A stretch of 64,000 nucleotides of DNA, from positions 3,968,001 through 4,032,000 of the forward strand of contig NZ_JAUSWX010000001.1 of NCBI RefSeq assembly GCF_030815405.1. The letters run 5' to 3'. The translations under genes and the position numbers were made by a program. The notes below the pieces were generated by a model. The model did not search any database and had not been told where the DNA came from. It saw only the letters and a list, made by a program, of their open reading frames with translations. Position 1 is the first letter of the stretch. Each line of letters begins with the position of its first letter. The DNA comes from Agromyces albus (GTDB taxonomy: Bacteria; Actinomycetota; Actinomycetes; Actinomycetales; Microbacteriaceae). This document shows, one piece after another, positions 49,553-59,117 of this stretch.

Positions 49553-49574
49553 AAAACCTCCGCGTGGAGGTTTT
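49553..49574. promoter_or_regulatory. TetR operator, 22-bp palindrome
   Basis: AAAACCTCC-GCGT-GGAGGTTTT is a perfect 9+9 inverted repeat in the divergent gap. It begins 7 bp past the isomerase -10 (rc of 49541-49546) and ends about 10 bp before the TetR -10 (TACGAT, 6 nt from ATG 49599). A protein here would block both leaderless promoters. Half-site AAACCT recurs at the second TetR locus. Confidence 0.7.
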
Positions 49575-49598
49575 TGTTGCACGGCTTACGATGGCCGC

Positions 49599-50210
49599 AT
49601 GGAGTCGCCCAGTGCCGACCCCGACGATCGCCGCCGGGGGTCATACGCCAAGGGCGTCGAACGACGGCAGGAGATCCTCGACCGAGCCATCGAGGTCTTC
49701 GCCGAGCGCGGCGCCGAGGGCACGTCGCTGCGCGCGATCGGTGAGGCGATCGGGATCTCGCACGCTGCGCTGCGCCACTACTTCGACTCACGAGAACAGC
49801 TCCTCGTCGCCGTGTACCGCGCCGCAGAGGAGCGCACGCACCGTGAAGACCCGAACCCCCCAGGAACGACCGCCGTCGGCTCGATGACGAATGCCGCGCG
49901 CCGCAATCACGCCGTTCCCGGTCTCGTGCAGCTCTACACGACCCTTGTCGCGTCGGCGCTCGAGCGCGGGCACGACGACGCCCGCGAGTTCGCGACAGCG
50001 CGCTTCGCCAGGGTCCGCGCCGGGCTCGTCGCGCAGATCGAGCGGGAGCAGGCCGCCGGCCGGATGCGCGACGACGTCGACGTGGCATCCGTCGCCTCGC
50101 TCGTGATCGCGGCATCCGATGGCCTGCAGGTGCAGTGGCTGCTCGACCCCGACGTCGATCCCGCCCCCTCGCTCGAACTGCTCGAACGACTCCTCGGCGT
50201 CGAACGCTAG
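49599..50210 (+). CDS. TetR-family transcriptional regulator
   Basis: A 203-residue TetR. RRGSYAKGVERRQEILDRAIEVFAERGAEGTSLRAIGEAIGISHAALRHYFDSREQLLVAVYR is the helix-turn-helix; the ligand domain ends in SDGLQVQWLLDPDVDPAPSL. It shares the GSYAKG..RQEI motif and the DGLQ..WLLD C-terminal motif with the TetR at 55111, so they are paralogues. The ATG at 49599 lies 6 nt after TACGAT (leaderless). Divergent from the isomerase/oxidoreductase pair, with a perfect palindrome between them. Confidence 0.9.
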   Translation: MESPSADPDDRRRGSYAKGVERRQEILDRAIEVFAERGAEGTSLRAIGEAIGISHAALRHYFDSREQLLVAVYRAAEERTHREDPNPPGTTAVGSMTNAARRNHAVPGLVQLYTTLVASALERGHDDAREFATARFARVRAGLVAQIEREQAAGRMRDDVDVASVASLVIAASDGLQVQWLLDPDVDPAPSLELLERLLGVER

Positions 50211-50262
50211 GAAATCGCGCGCTCGCCGCCGCCGCGGCATCCGATCGTCCTAGGCTGGCGGA

Positions 50263-51063
50263 ATGCGTCTTGATTCCCCCGTGCGTCTCGGTATCCAAGT
50301 ACAGCCGCAGCACGCCCAGTACACCGCCATCCGCGACACCGTGCTCCGCCTTGAAGAGCTCGGCACCGACATCGTCTTCAACTGGGACCACTTCTTCCCC
50401 CTCTCGGGCGATCGCGACGGCCTGCACTTCGAGGCGTGGACGATGCTCGGCGCGTGGGCCGAGCAGACCGAGCGCATCGAGTTCGGCACGCTCGTGAACT
50501 GCAACTCCTATCGGGGCGCCGACCTGCAGGCCGACATGGCCCGCACCATCGACCACATCAGCGCGAAGGGCGCCGGCGTGGGGCGCTTCATCTTCGGCAC
50601 CGGGTCGGGCTGGTTCCACCGCGACTACGACGAGTACGGCTACGAGTTCGGCACCGCCGGAACACGGCTCACCGCGCTCGCCCACGCGCTGCCCCGCATC
50701 GAGGAGCGCTGGGCGAAGCTGAACCCGCCGCCCACGCGCCGCATCCCGATCATGATCGGCGGCAAGGGCGAGCAGAAGACGCTCCGGATCGTCGCGCACC
50801 ACGCCGACATCTGGCACTCCTTCGTGGCGCCCGAGGAGATCGCGCACAAGCTCGACGTGATCGCCCGCTGGGGCGAGAAGGACGGCCGGGATGTCTCGGG
50901 CATCACGGTGTCGAACGAGCTCGGCCGCGGCTACGACGTCGAGCACGCCGACGCGCTCTACGATGCCGGTGTGCGACTGTTCACGCTCGGCATCTCGGGG
51001 CCTGACTACGACCTCGATCGGGTGCAGCACTGGCTCCGCTGGCGCGACGGCAAGAATGGCTGA
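50263..51063 (+). CDS. LLM-class F420-dependent oxidoreductase
   Basis: A 266-residue luciferase-like monooxygenase-fold protein. VRLGIQVQPQHAQY, FNWDHFFPLSGDRDGLHFEAWTMLGAWAEQTERIEFGTLV, FIFGTGSGWFHRDYDEYGYEFG and IPIMIGGKGEQKTLRIVAHHADIWHSF are usual. These enzymes use coenzyme F420 (or FMN); which one cannot be told from sequence. The ATG at 50263 is 6 nt after TAGGCT (leaderless). It is not obviously linked to the neighbouring TetR or to ddaH. Confidence 0.87.
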   Translation: MRLDSPVRLGIQVQPQHAQYTAIRDTVLRLEELGTDIVFNWDHFFPLSGDRDGLHFEAWTMLGAWAEQTERIEFGTLVNCNSYRGADLQADMARTIDHISAKGAGVGRFIFGTGSGWFHRDYDEYGYEFGTAGTRLTALAHALPRIEERWAKLNPPPTRRIPIMIGGKGEQKTLRIVAHHADIWHSFVAPEEIAHKLDVIARWGEKDGRDVSGITVSNELGRGYDVEHADALYDAGVRLFTLGISGPDYDLDRVQHWLRWRDGKNG

Positions 51064-51393
51064 GGGCGGCTGATCGGCTCTCATGCCACACCCGCCCCGC
51101 TGCGCGGAAAACCGGTGACGAGACGCGCGGGTCGCGGCATCCGACCGCAGATTCACGCACGGATGCCGCGAATCTGCCCTGAACGGGCACGAAAGTTGCG
51201 CCGCAATCCGGGAACCGCAGCTCGATTGCGTTCACACTGGAAGTGGCGTCTCGACGGCGGCAACTCGAACGTCGTCGTCGAGGCTCGCGAGAGTGACCTG
51301 GTCCGCCGTCTTTGCCCATACCGCGGACCGAGGCGACCCTGTTCCACCGGATACGGTGCGTCGCAGCCTCCGCAAGTTCACTCGAGGAGTGAG
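51064..51393. other. 330-bp intergenic region upstream of ddaH
   Basis: No gene is visible. It contains two GCGGCATCCG-type motifs near 51135 and 51162, an 8+8 inverted repeat GCAGATTC/GAATCTGC (about 51147-51177), and the small dyad TTGCGCCGCAA (51196-51206). A ribosome site GAGGAG precedes ddaH at 51384. The length and dyads suggest a regulated promoter for ddaH-rocD. Confidence 0.5.
51196..51206. promoter_or_regulatory. TTGCG-C-CGCAA dyad, possible Lrp-type site
   Basis: A perfect 5+5 dyad about 190 bp upstream of ddaH. TTGCG/CGCAA halves are the kind of motif associated with Lrp/AsnC regulators of arginine/ornithine catabolic genes in actinobacteria, as far as I recall. The nearest Lrp gene in this window starts at 47464; it also has a TTGCG in its upstream region. 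Weak inference. Confidence 0.35.
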
Positions 51394-52254
51394 ATGTCGA
51401 CCGTGATCCAGACCGAAGACCAGCCGGAGATCCGGCCCGAACGCCGACCCACCGGCCGCAGCGTCCTGATGTGCCGTCCTGAGCACTTCACTGTGGTGTA
51501 CCGCATCAACCCGTGGATGAACCCGGCCGAGCCCACCGACACGAGCCTCGCGCTCACGCAATGGCAGACGCTCTACGAGACCTATGTCGGACTCGGCTTC
51601 GAGGTGCAGCTCATCGACCCCATCGAGGGCCTGCCCGACATGGTCTACGCCGCGAACGGCGGATTCGTCATCGACGGCATCGCCTACGGCGCGAAGTTCA
51701 CCCACCCTGAGCGCCAGCCCGAGGGCCCCGCCTACATGGAGTGGTTCCGCGAGGCCGGTTTCGACGTGCGCGTCCCCGAGGAGATCAACGAGGGCGAAGG
51801 CGACTTCCTGCTCGTCGGCGACACGATCCTCGCCGGCACGGGCTTCCGCAGCGACTCGCTCTCGCACGAGGAGCTCGGCCGCATCTCCGGTCGAGAGATC
51901 GTGACCCTCCGTCTCGTGGATCCGAGCTTCTACCACCTCGACACCGCCATCGCGGTGCTCGACCCGACGCCCGGCCAGGAGCACATCGCCTACCTGCCGA
52001 GCGCGTTCGACGAGGCATCCGTCGCCGTGCTGCGTGAGCGGTACCCCGACGCGATCATCGTCAATGAGACGGATGCCGCGGTGCTCGGCCTGAATTCGTT
52101 CAGCGACGGCCACAACGTCGTCATCGCCTCGCGGGCGGCCGACTTCGAGCGGCAGTTGCGCGAGCACGGCTACAACCCGATCGGCGTCGACCTCTCCGAG
52201 CTGCTGCGCGGCGGCGGCGGAGTGAAATGCTGCACGCTGGAGCTGCGCCGATGA
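51394..52254 (+). CDS. ddaH: dimethylarginine dimethylaminohydrolase
   Basis: A 286-residue amidinotransferase-fold hydrolase. MCRPEHFTVVYRINPWM, DMVYAANGGFVIDGIAYGA, EGEGDFLLVGDTILAGTGFRS, FYHLDTAIAVLD (catalytic His region), LNSFSDGHNVVIASRA and the C-terminal GGGGVKCCTLEL with the nucleophilic Cys. It converts dimethylarginine (or a related guanidine) to citrulline. The ATG at 51394 follows GAGGAG 4 bp upstream. The ATGA overlap with ornithine aminotransferase makes an operon for arginine-derived catabolism. Confidence 0.92.
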   Translation: MSTVIQTEDQPEIRPERRPTGRSVLMCRPEHFTVVYRINPWMNPAEPTDTSLALTQWQTLYETYVGLGFEVQLIDPIEGLPDMVYAANGGFVIDGIAYGAKFTHPERQPEGPAYMEWFREAGFDVRVPEEINEGEGDFLLVGDTILAGTGFRSDSLSHEELGRISGREIVTLRLVDPSFYHLDTAIAVLDPTPGQEHIAYLPSAFDEASVAVLRERYPDAIIVNETDAAVLGLNSFSDGHNVVIASRAADFERQLREHGYNPIGVDLSELLRGGGGVKCCTLELRR

Positions 52255-53516
52255 GCCGCGACGTGACCCAGGCGACGGACGTGACCGAGGCGACGGGCGT
52301 GAGCGAACGCACGGCCGCGGCCATCCGCGCAGAAGACGAGCACGCGGCGCACAACTACCACCCGCTGCCCGTCGTCGTGGAGCGCGGCGACGGCGCCTGG
52401 GTGACGGATGTCGACGGCCGCCGCTACCTCGATTGCCTCGCCGCCTACTCGGCCGTGAACTTCGGCCACGGCAACGAGCGCCTCCTCGAGGTGGCGCGCG
52501 CACAGCTCGGCCGCATCACGCTCACGAGCCGCGCGTTCCACAACGACCAGCTCGGCCCGTTCGTGACCGAGCTCGCCGAGCTCGCCGGCAAGGACATGGT
52601 GCTGCCCATGAACACGGGCGCCGAAGCCGTGGAGTCGGGCATCAAGGTCGCTCGCGCGTGGGGCTACCGGGTGAAGGGCGTGGCCGCGGATGCCGCGAAC
52701 ATCATCGTGATGGCCGGCAACTTCCACGGCCGCACCACGACGATCATCTCGTTCAGCGACGACACTGTCGCGCACGACGACTTCGGGCCGTACACCCCCG
52801 GCTTCCGCACGGTGCCCTACGGCGATGCCGCGGCGGTCGAGGCGGCCATCGACGACGACACCGTCGCGGTGCTCGTCGAGCCGATCCAGGGCGAGTCGGG
52901 CATCCTCGTGCCGTCGGCGGACTTCCTGCCGGCGCTGCGCGAGATCACCCGTCGCCACAACGTGCTGCTCATCGCCGACGAGATCCAGTCGGGCCTCGGC
53001 CGCACGGGCTCGACGTTCGCGTGCGACCTCGTGGGCGTCGTGCCCGACCTCTACCTGCTCGGCAAGGCCCTCGGCGGCGGCATCGTGCCCGTCTCCGCGG
53101 TGGTCGGCAACCGCGACGTGCTGGGAGTGCTCCAGCCGGGCCAGCACGGCTCGACGTTCGGCGGCAACCCGCTCGCAGCAGCGGTCGGCCTCGAGGTCGT
53201 GCGCATGCTCGCGACGGGCGAGCCGCAGGAGCGTGCCCGAACCCTCGGCGCGCACTTGCACGATCGACTCGAGGCGCTCGTCGGGCGCGGCGTCGTCGCG
53301 GTGCGCGGCGCGGGACTCTGGGCCGGCATCGACATCGACCCCGAGCTCGCGACCGGTCGCGTGGTGTGCGAGGCGCTCATGCGCCGGGGCGTGCTCGTGA
53401 AGGACACGCACGGTTCGACGATCCGGCTCGCGCCGCCGATCGTCGTGGAGCAGGGCGATCTCGACTGGGCGGTCGACCAGCTCGAGGCCGTGCTCGAGGA
53501 GTTGCGCGGCGAGTGA
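52251..53516 (+). CDS. rocD: ornithine aminotransferase
   Basis: A 421-residue class-III PLP aminotransferase. YHPLPVVVERGDGAWVTDVDGRRYLDCLAAYSAVNFGH is the N-terminal signature of ornithine aminotransferase; NTGAEAVESGIKVAR, GNFHGRTTTIISFS, EPIQGESGIL, IADEIQSGLGRTG and the Schiff-base lysine segment LLGKALGGGIVPVSAVVG follow. It produces glutamate-5-semialdehyde, which PutA in the same window (or another dehydrogenase) could oxidise. The ATG overlaps the ddaH stop. Likely end product: glutamate. Confidence 0.93.
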   Translation: MSRDVTQATDVTEATGVSERTAAAIRAEDEHAAHNYHPLPVVVERGDGAWVTDVDGRRYLDCLAAYSAVNFGHGNERLLEVARAQLGRITLTSRAFHNDQLGPFVTELAELAGKDMVLPMNTGAEAVESGIKVARAWGYRVKGVAADAANIIVMAGNFHGRTTTIISFSDDTVAHDDFGPYTPGFRTVPYGDAAAVEAAIDDDTVAVLVEPIQGESGILVPSADFLPALREITRRHNVLLIADEIQSGLGRTGSTFACDLVGVVPDLYLLGKALGGGIVPVSAVVGNRDVLGVLQPGQHGSTFGGNPLAAAVGLEVVRMLATGEPQERARTLGAHLHDRLEALVGRGVVAVRGAGLWAGIDIDPELATGRVVCEALMRRGVLVKDTHGSTIRLAPPIVVEQGDLDWAVDQLEAVLEELRGE

Positions 53517-53521
53517 CATGA

Positions 53522-53556
53522 AGAGGGACGGATGCCGCTGCGGCATCCGTCCCTCT
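53522..53556. terminator. bidirectional hairpin terminator with perfect 16-bp stem
   Basis: Arms 53522-53537 and 53541-53556 (AGAGGGACGGATGCCG and its complement) pair perfectly around a CTG loop. It lies between convergent rocD and the alpha/beta hydrolase. The stem contains GATGCCG/CGGCATC, i.e. both orientations of the genome's over-represented decamer. Confidence 0.75.
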
Positions 53557-53579
53557 GCTGTGCGCTGCGGTGCAGGGGC

Positions 53580-54575
<996 letters not shown>

Positions 54576-54602
54576 ACATCATCGTCCGAATCGAGACCCC
54601 TC

Positions 54603-55106
54603 ATGTCTACCTCTCTGCTGCTCGATCTCGTGAACTCGCGCCTCGTGCTCGGCGACGAGGTCAGCGACGAGCTCGCCGACGACACCGCGTCATCCGCGTG
54701 GCTCAAGGCCCACGGCCACGCCGGCACCCGCGCTGAGATCGCCGATGCGCGGGCGGCGCGCGAGGTGCTCGTGCGGTTCCTTCGAGGCCAGGCGGATGCC
54801 ACTGCGCTCGCGCCGTGGGCCGGCGCCATGCGCAAGCGCGCCGAACTGCGCGACGGCGGCCTCGAGTGGGTCGACGAGGTCGACCCCGCGCTCGCGATCG
54901 GCGCGAAGGCCATCGAGGAGTGGAGCGCGCTGCAGGGGGAGCAGGGCTCCCGCATCCGGCCGTGCGCCGCCTCCGACTGCCAGCACTTCCTCATCGACGA
55001 GAGCCGCGCCAACGCGCGCAAGTGGCACTCGATGGAGACGTGCGGCAACCGCGAGAAGGCGCGCCGCCACTACGCCAGGGTCAAGCGCGGGGTGGCGGCG
55101 AGTTGA
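54603..55106 (+). CDS. CGNR zinc-finger (ABATE-domain) regulator
   Basis: A 167-residue stress-type regulator. An ABATE domain (SLLLDLVNSRLVLGDEVSDELADD onward) is followed by a C-terminal CGNR zinc finger: RIRPCAASDCQHFLIDESRANARKWHSMETCGNREKARRHYARVK. The Cys residues of the C-x4-C and C-x3 type ligate zinc. DNA binding is expected. The ATG at 54603 gives the ABATE start; an alternative at 54567 adds 12 residues in the motif region. Divergent from the alpha/beta hydrolase, which it may regulate. Confidence 0.83.
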   Translation: MSTSLLLDLVNSRLVLGDEVSDELADDTASSAWLKAHGHAGTRAEIADARAAREVLVRFLRGQADATALAPWAGAMRKRAELRDGGLEWVDEVDPALAIGAKAIEEWSALQGEQGSRIRPCAASDCQHFLIDESRANARKWHSMETCGNREKARRHYARVKRGVAAS

Positions 55107-55110
55107 GGTC

Positions 55111-55803
55111 TCAGGCGTCGCCGCGCGGTGCCAGCAGGTAGCCACGCACGAACTCGTCGAACGCCGCCGTCATGTCGACCGACTCGTCGAGCAGCCACTG
55201 CTGCTGCAGGCCGTCCATGACGGCGGCGATGAGTCGGGCGGCGTGCGCGGTGTCGATGTCGGCGCGGATGATGCCGTCGCGTTGGGCATCGACGAGCACG
55301 CCGCGCGTCGAGGTCGCGGTGTCGGCATACCGCCGTGCGAACTCCTCGTGCGCGGGGTGCTCGCTGTCGGTGGCCTCAGCTGAGATCACCGTGTAGAGCG
55401 AGGTAAGGCCGCGAGTGGTCTGGTTGTAGGCGACGACCTTGCGCATCTGCTCGAGCAGCGTGAACTCCGACACGTCGCCGGCGGCCTCCTGCACGCGCGC
55501 ATCGCGCTGGCGGAGCACCTCGGTGAAGAGCTCCTCCTTGCCGGCGAAGTGATGCATGAGTCCCGCGAGCGTGAGGTTGACCCGTTTCGCGATCTCGCGC
55601 AGCGATCCGCTGTGGTACCCGCTGCGGCCGAATACCACGAGCGCTGCGTCGACGATCTCCTGGCGCTTGGCCTGCCCCTTCGCGTAACTGCCGCGCGGCG
55701 CGCGCGATGAGGGGGCACCGGATGCCTCGTGCCCCGATGCCTCGGGCGTCGGCGTCGACGCGCTTGTGCCGCTCGCGGCATCCGTCGCCTCATTGCTGTT
55801 CAT
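55111..55803 (-). CDS. TetR-family transcriptional regulator
   Basis: A 230-residue TetR. A Thr/Ser/Pro-rich 35-residue N-terminus precedes GSYAKGQAKRQEIVDAALVVFGRSGYHSGSLREIAKRVNLTLAGLMHHFAGKEELFTEVLRQ (helix-turn-helix). The ligand domain ends in VMDGLQQQWLLDESVD. It is a paralogue of the TetR at 49599. The ATG at 55803 is preferred over a TTG at 55809. Divergent from the sugar ABC operon at 55934; the gap carries AAAACCT half-sites, so this protein is the likely repressor of sugar uptake. Confidence 0.88.
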   Translation of the reverse strand: MNSNEATDAASGTSASTPTPEASGHEASGAPSSRAPRGSYAKGQAKRQEIVDAALVVFGRSGYHSGSLREIAKRVNLTLAGLMHHFAGKEELFTEVLRQRDARVQEAAGDVSEFTLLEQMRKVVAYNQTTRGLTSLYTVISAEATDSEHPAHEEFARRYADTATSTRGVLVDAQRDGIIRADIDTAHAARLIAAVMDGLQQQWLLDESVDMTAAFDEFVRGYLLAPRGDA

Positions 55804-55807
55804 ACCC

Positions 55808-55854
55808 AAAACCTACCGGCCTTCCATATCTAAAACCTATCGCATGAAAGGTTT
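55808..55854. promoter_or_regulatory. AAAACCT/AGGTTT half-sites, candidate TetR operator
   Basis: AAAACCT occurs at 55808-55814 and 55832-55838, and AGGTTT at 55849-55854. AAACCT-N10-AGGTTT forms an inverted pair. The same half-site with an 8-bp centre forms the perfect palindrome at the paralogous TetR locus (49553). Located upstream of the sugar ABC operon and beside the TetR start. Confidence 0.55.
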
Positions 55855-55933
55855 CTGCGCTATGTTGGGACGCGTTGCGTCGGGTAGCCGTCGCACGAGC
55901 CCAAGCGGGCACCGACCAATGGAGGCCGAGACG

Positions 55934-57232
55934 ATGAATCGATGGAGATCACAGCGAGCAACCGGGCGCATGGTGGCAGCCGGCGCGATCGTGGCTGCCG
56001 GCGCGATCATGCTGACCGCGTGCGGACGAGGCGACGGAGCGGCCGGCGGCCCTGAGAGCAAGGGCGAGATCGACGACAAGCCCGCCACGGGCACGGTCGA
56101 GATCTGGGCGATGGGCAACGAGGGCGAAGTGCTCGGCGAGCTCGCCGCCAAGTTCGAGGAGGAGAACCCCGACGTCACGATCGACGTCACCGCCGTGCCG
56201 TGGGAGAGTGCGCACGACCGAATCGCCACCGCGATCGCCGGCGGCGAGACCCCCGACATCTCGATGCTCGGCACCACGTGGGTCGGCGAGTTCGCCGCCA
56301 CCGGTGCCTTCGAGCCGACGCCCGACGGGCTCGTCGACGAGGGCGACTTCTTCGAGGGCTCGTGGAACACCACCGTCGTCGACGACGTGGCCTACGGCGT
56401 TCCGTGGTACGTCGACACCCGCGTGCTCTACTACCGCACCGACCTGGCCGAGGCGGCCGGCGTCGAAGCCCCCACGACGTGGGAGGAGTACAAGACCTTC
56501 GCCGCGGCACTGAAGAGCCAGGGCGCGACCTCCGGTGTCTCACTCCCGCCCGGCGGATTCGACTCGTGGCAGTACGTCGCACCGCTTGCCTGGCAGCAGG
56601 GTGGAGACATCCTCGACTCCGACGGCGAGACGTTCGAGTTCGACAGCCCCGAGTGGCAGGAGGCGTTCGAGTTCTATGCGAGCTTCTTCGAGGAGGGCAT
56701 CTCCGAGCCCGTGCGCCTCGAGGGTGGCGAGATCGAGCAGAAGTTCATCTCGGGCGAGGTCGGATCGTTCTTCAGCGGGCCGTACCACGTGAGCCTGCTG
56801 CGCGAACAGGGCGGAGCCGAGTTCGCCGACAAGTTCGCCGTCGCGATGGTGCCGGGCGCCGACACTCGCACGAGCTTCACGGGCGGCGGCAACCTCGCCG
56901 TCTTCGATGACAGCGAGAACCGCGACGCCGCGTGGAAGTTCGTGCGCTGGCTGAGCCAGCCCGAGACGCAAGTGCAGTGGTACGACATCTCGACCGACCT
57001 GCCGAGCGTCGAGGCCGCATGGGACGACCCGGTGTTCGCCGACGACCCGTACCTCAGCGTCTTCGGCGAGCAGCTCGCCGATTCGAAGGCCCCGCCGGCG
57101 ATCCCCACGTGGGCGCAAGTCTCGGCGATCGTCGACCAGGAGCTCGAGAAGGTCACGCGTGGCGAGACCAACGTCGAAGATGCACTCGCTGCGGTGCAGC
57201 AGCAGGCCGAGTCGATCGGCACGGGCCAGTAG
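55934..57232 (+). CDS. sugar ABC transporter substrate-binding lipoprotein
   Basis: A 432-residue CUT1-family extracellular solute-binding protein. The signal peptide ends in LTAC with lipidated Cys30. The mature part begins GTVEIWAMGNEGEVLGELAAKFEEENPDVTIDVTAVPWESAHDRIATAIAGGETPDISMLGTTW, the typical N-lobe. Later GVPWYVDTRVLYYRTDL and FVRWLSQPETQVQWYDISTDLPS are also characteristic. The ATG at 55934 has GGAGG about 9 bp upstream. It starts the operon SBP, permease, permease, beta-glucosidase, so cello- or gluco-oligosaccharides are likely ligands. Confidence 0.92.
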   Translation: MNRWRSQRATGRMVAAGAIVAAGAIMLTACGRGDGAAGGPESKGEIDDKPATGTVEIWAMGNEGEVLGELAAKFEEENPDVTIDVTAVPWESAHDRIATAIAGGETPDISMLGTTWVGEFAATGAFEPTPDGLVDEGDFFEGSWNTTVVDDVAYGVPWYVDTRVLYYRTDLAEAAGVEAPTTWEEYKTFAAALKSQGATSGVSLPPGGFDSWQYVAPLAWQQGGDILDSDGETFEFDSPEWQEAFEFYASFFEEGISEPVRLEGGEIEQKFISGEVGSFFSGPYHVSLLREQGGAEFADKFAVAMVPGADTRTSFTGGGNLAVFDDSENRDAAWKFVRWLSQPETQVQWYDISTDLPSVEAAWDDPVFADDPYLSVFGEQLADSKAPPAIPTWAQVSAIVDQELEKVTRGETNVEDALAAVQQQAESIGTGQ

Positions 57233-57237
57233 GGATC

Positions 57238-58158
57238 ATGGCCACCCTCGCCCCGCAGGCTCCGGCGCGCGCTCGCGCGTCGCGTCGGAGCCGGCACGCC
57301 ACGCTCGTCGCGTGGGGTTTCGCTGCACCGTTCCTGATCCTGTTCCTCGTGTTCATGGCCGGACCGATCGTCGCGTCGCTCATGATGAGCTTCACCGATC
57401 TCACGACGCGAGACCTGCAGACGCCGTTCAACGTGAACTTCGTGGGCTTCGAGAACTACGCCGAACTCTTCGCCGACCCGCGGTTCGTGCGGTCGCTCCT
57501 GAACACCGCGGTCTTCGTGATCGTGGGTGTGCCGCTCACGATGGCCCTCGCGCTCGCCGTGGCGCTCGCGCTGAACACGGGCATCGCGAAGTTCCGCACG
57601 GTGTTCCGGGTGGGCTACTACGCACCGGTCGTCACGAGCATCGTGGCGATCGCGATCGTCTGGCGGTTCATCCTCCAGCCCGACGGCTTGCTCAACGGGT
57701 TCCTCGGCTGGTTCGGCATCGCCGGCCCCGGCTGGCTGCAGAGCACGACGTGGGCGCTGCCCTCGCTCATCCTCATGGCGGTCTGGCGCAACATCGGCAC
57801 CCTCATGGTGATCTTCCTCGCCGGACTGCAGGGGGTGCCGAAGGAGCACCACGAGGCGGCGATGGTCGACGGCGCGAACGCGTTCCAGCGCTTCGGCAAC
57901 ATCACGATCCCGGCGATGCGCCCCACGCTGCTCTTCGCGGCCGTCATCACCGGAATCGGCTTCCTGCAGTTCTTCGAGGAGCCGTTCGTGATGACGCGAG
58001 GCGGGCCGCTCGACGCCACCCTGTCGGCCGCGATGTACACGTTCAACCAGTTCGGATTCGGCAACTACTCGTACGCCTCCGCGGCGAGCTACGTGCTCTT
58101 TCTCGCGATCGTCGCGCTGTCGCTGATCCAGTTCCGGCTGCTCGGAAAGAAGGACTGA
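57238..58158 (+). CDS. sugar ABC transporter permease (MalF-like)
   Basis: A 306-residue CUT1 permease with six membrane spans. The coupling EAA loop is EHHEAAMVDGANAFQRFGNITIPAMRPTLLFAAV, near the C-terminus as expected; FENYAELFADPRFVRSLLNTAVFVIVGVPLTMALALAVALALN is the typical early helix pair. The ATG at 57238 lies 5 bp after the lipoprotein stop. No ATPase gene is in the operon, so it presumably uses a shared MsiK-type ATPase encoded elsewhere, as is common in actinobacteria. Confidence 0.92.
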   Translation: MATLAPQAPARARASRRSRHATLVAWGFAAPFLILFLVFMAGPIVASLMMSFTDLTTRDLQTPFNVNFVGFENYAELFADPRFVRSLLNTAVFVIVGVPLTMALALAVALALNTGIAKFRTVFRVGYYAPVVTSIVAIAIVWRFILQPDGLLNGFLGWFGIAGPGWLQSTTWALPSLILMAVWRNIGTLMVIFLAGLQGVPKEHHEAAMVDGANAFQRFGNITIPAMRPTLLFAAVITGIGFLQFFEEPFVMTRGGPLDATLSAAMYTFNQFGFGNYSYASAASYVLFLAIVALSLIQFRLLGKKD

Positions 58159-58159
58159 C

Positions 58160-59074
58160 ATGTCGGCGACCACGAAAGACACTGCGGTGTCGGATGCCGC
58201 CCGCGACGCGGCATCCGCTCGCTCGACCTCGACCGGTTCGCCCAGTCGTCGTCGACGCCGGCCGCGACCGCGCTGGTGGCTCTACGTCGTGCTCACGCTC
58301 GGTCTCGTCGCGATGGTCATGCCGTTCGTGTGGATGCTCCTCGGCTCGTTCAAGACCACCGCCGAGATCCGCCAGTACCCGACGAACTTCTGGCCGATCG
58401 AGCCGACCATCGACAACTACACGCAGCTGTTCGGCAGGCTCGACTTCGCGACGTTCTTCACGAACAGCATCATCGTGGCCGTGTTCGTGACGCTCGGCAA
58501 CATCGTGTTCTCGTCGATGGTCGGCTACGCCCTCGCGAAGCTCGAGTTCCGCGGCAAGAAGGTGCTCTTCGTGCTCGTGCTCGGCACGCTCATGGTGCCG
58601 GGCGTCGTGACCTTCGTTCCGCTCTTCGTGCTGACCGCGAATCTCGGGCTCGTGAACTCCTACCCGGGAATGATCCTGCCGTTCCTGATCACGCCGCTCG
58701 GGGTGTTCCTGATGCGCCAGTTCATGCTGAGCCTGCCCGACGACATCATCGAGGCGGCGCGCATCGACGGCGCGGGGGAGTGGCGCACGTTCCTCAGCGT
58801 GATCATGCCGTTGTGCGGACCGGCGGTCGCGACGCTCACGATCCTCACGTTCCTCGGGAGCTGGAACAACTTCCTCTGGCCGCTCGTCGTGGCCACGAGC
58901 GAAGACAAGTACACCCTGCCGGTGGCGCTCGCGCTGTACTCGGTGGGCCAGAACGCGGCGCAATACGGGCTCATGATGGCCGGCGCGGTCGTCGTGGTCG
59001 TGCCCGTGCTGCTCATCTTCGTGGTGCTGCAGCGCTACTTCGTGCAGGGCATCGCGCTCACGGGAATCAAGTGA
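58160..59074 (+). CDS. sugar ABC transporter permease (MalG-like)
   Basis: A 304-residue CUT1 permease partner with six spans. FVWMLLGSFKTTAEIRQYPTNFWPIEPTIDNYTQLFG and the EAA loop EAARIDGAGEWRTFLSVIMPLCGPAVATLTILTFLGSWNNFLWPLV are diagnostic of MalG-type subunits. A Ser/Arg-rich cytosolic N-terminus of about 35 residues precedes helix 1. The ATG is 1 bp after the previous stop. Confidence 0.92.
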   Translation: MSATTKDTAVSDAARDAASARSTSTGSPSRRRRRPRPRWWLYVVLTLGLVAMVMPFVWMLLGSFKTTAEIRQYPTNFWPIEPTIDNYTQLFGRLDFATFFTNSIIVAVFVTLGNIVFSSMVGYALAKLEFRGKKVLFVLVLGTLMVPGVVTFVPLFVLTANLGLVNSYPGMILPFLITPLGVFLMRQFMLSLPDDIIEAARIDGAGEWRTFLSVIMPLCGPAVATLTILTFLGSWNNFLWPLVVATSEDKYTLPVALALYSVGQNAAQYGLMMAGAVVVVVPVLLIFVVLQRYFVQGIALTGIK

Positions 59075-59117
59075 TTCCGATCCGATCCGAGTTTCGATCC
59101 AAGTGAAGGAGGGCTGG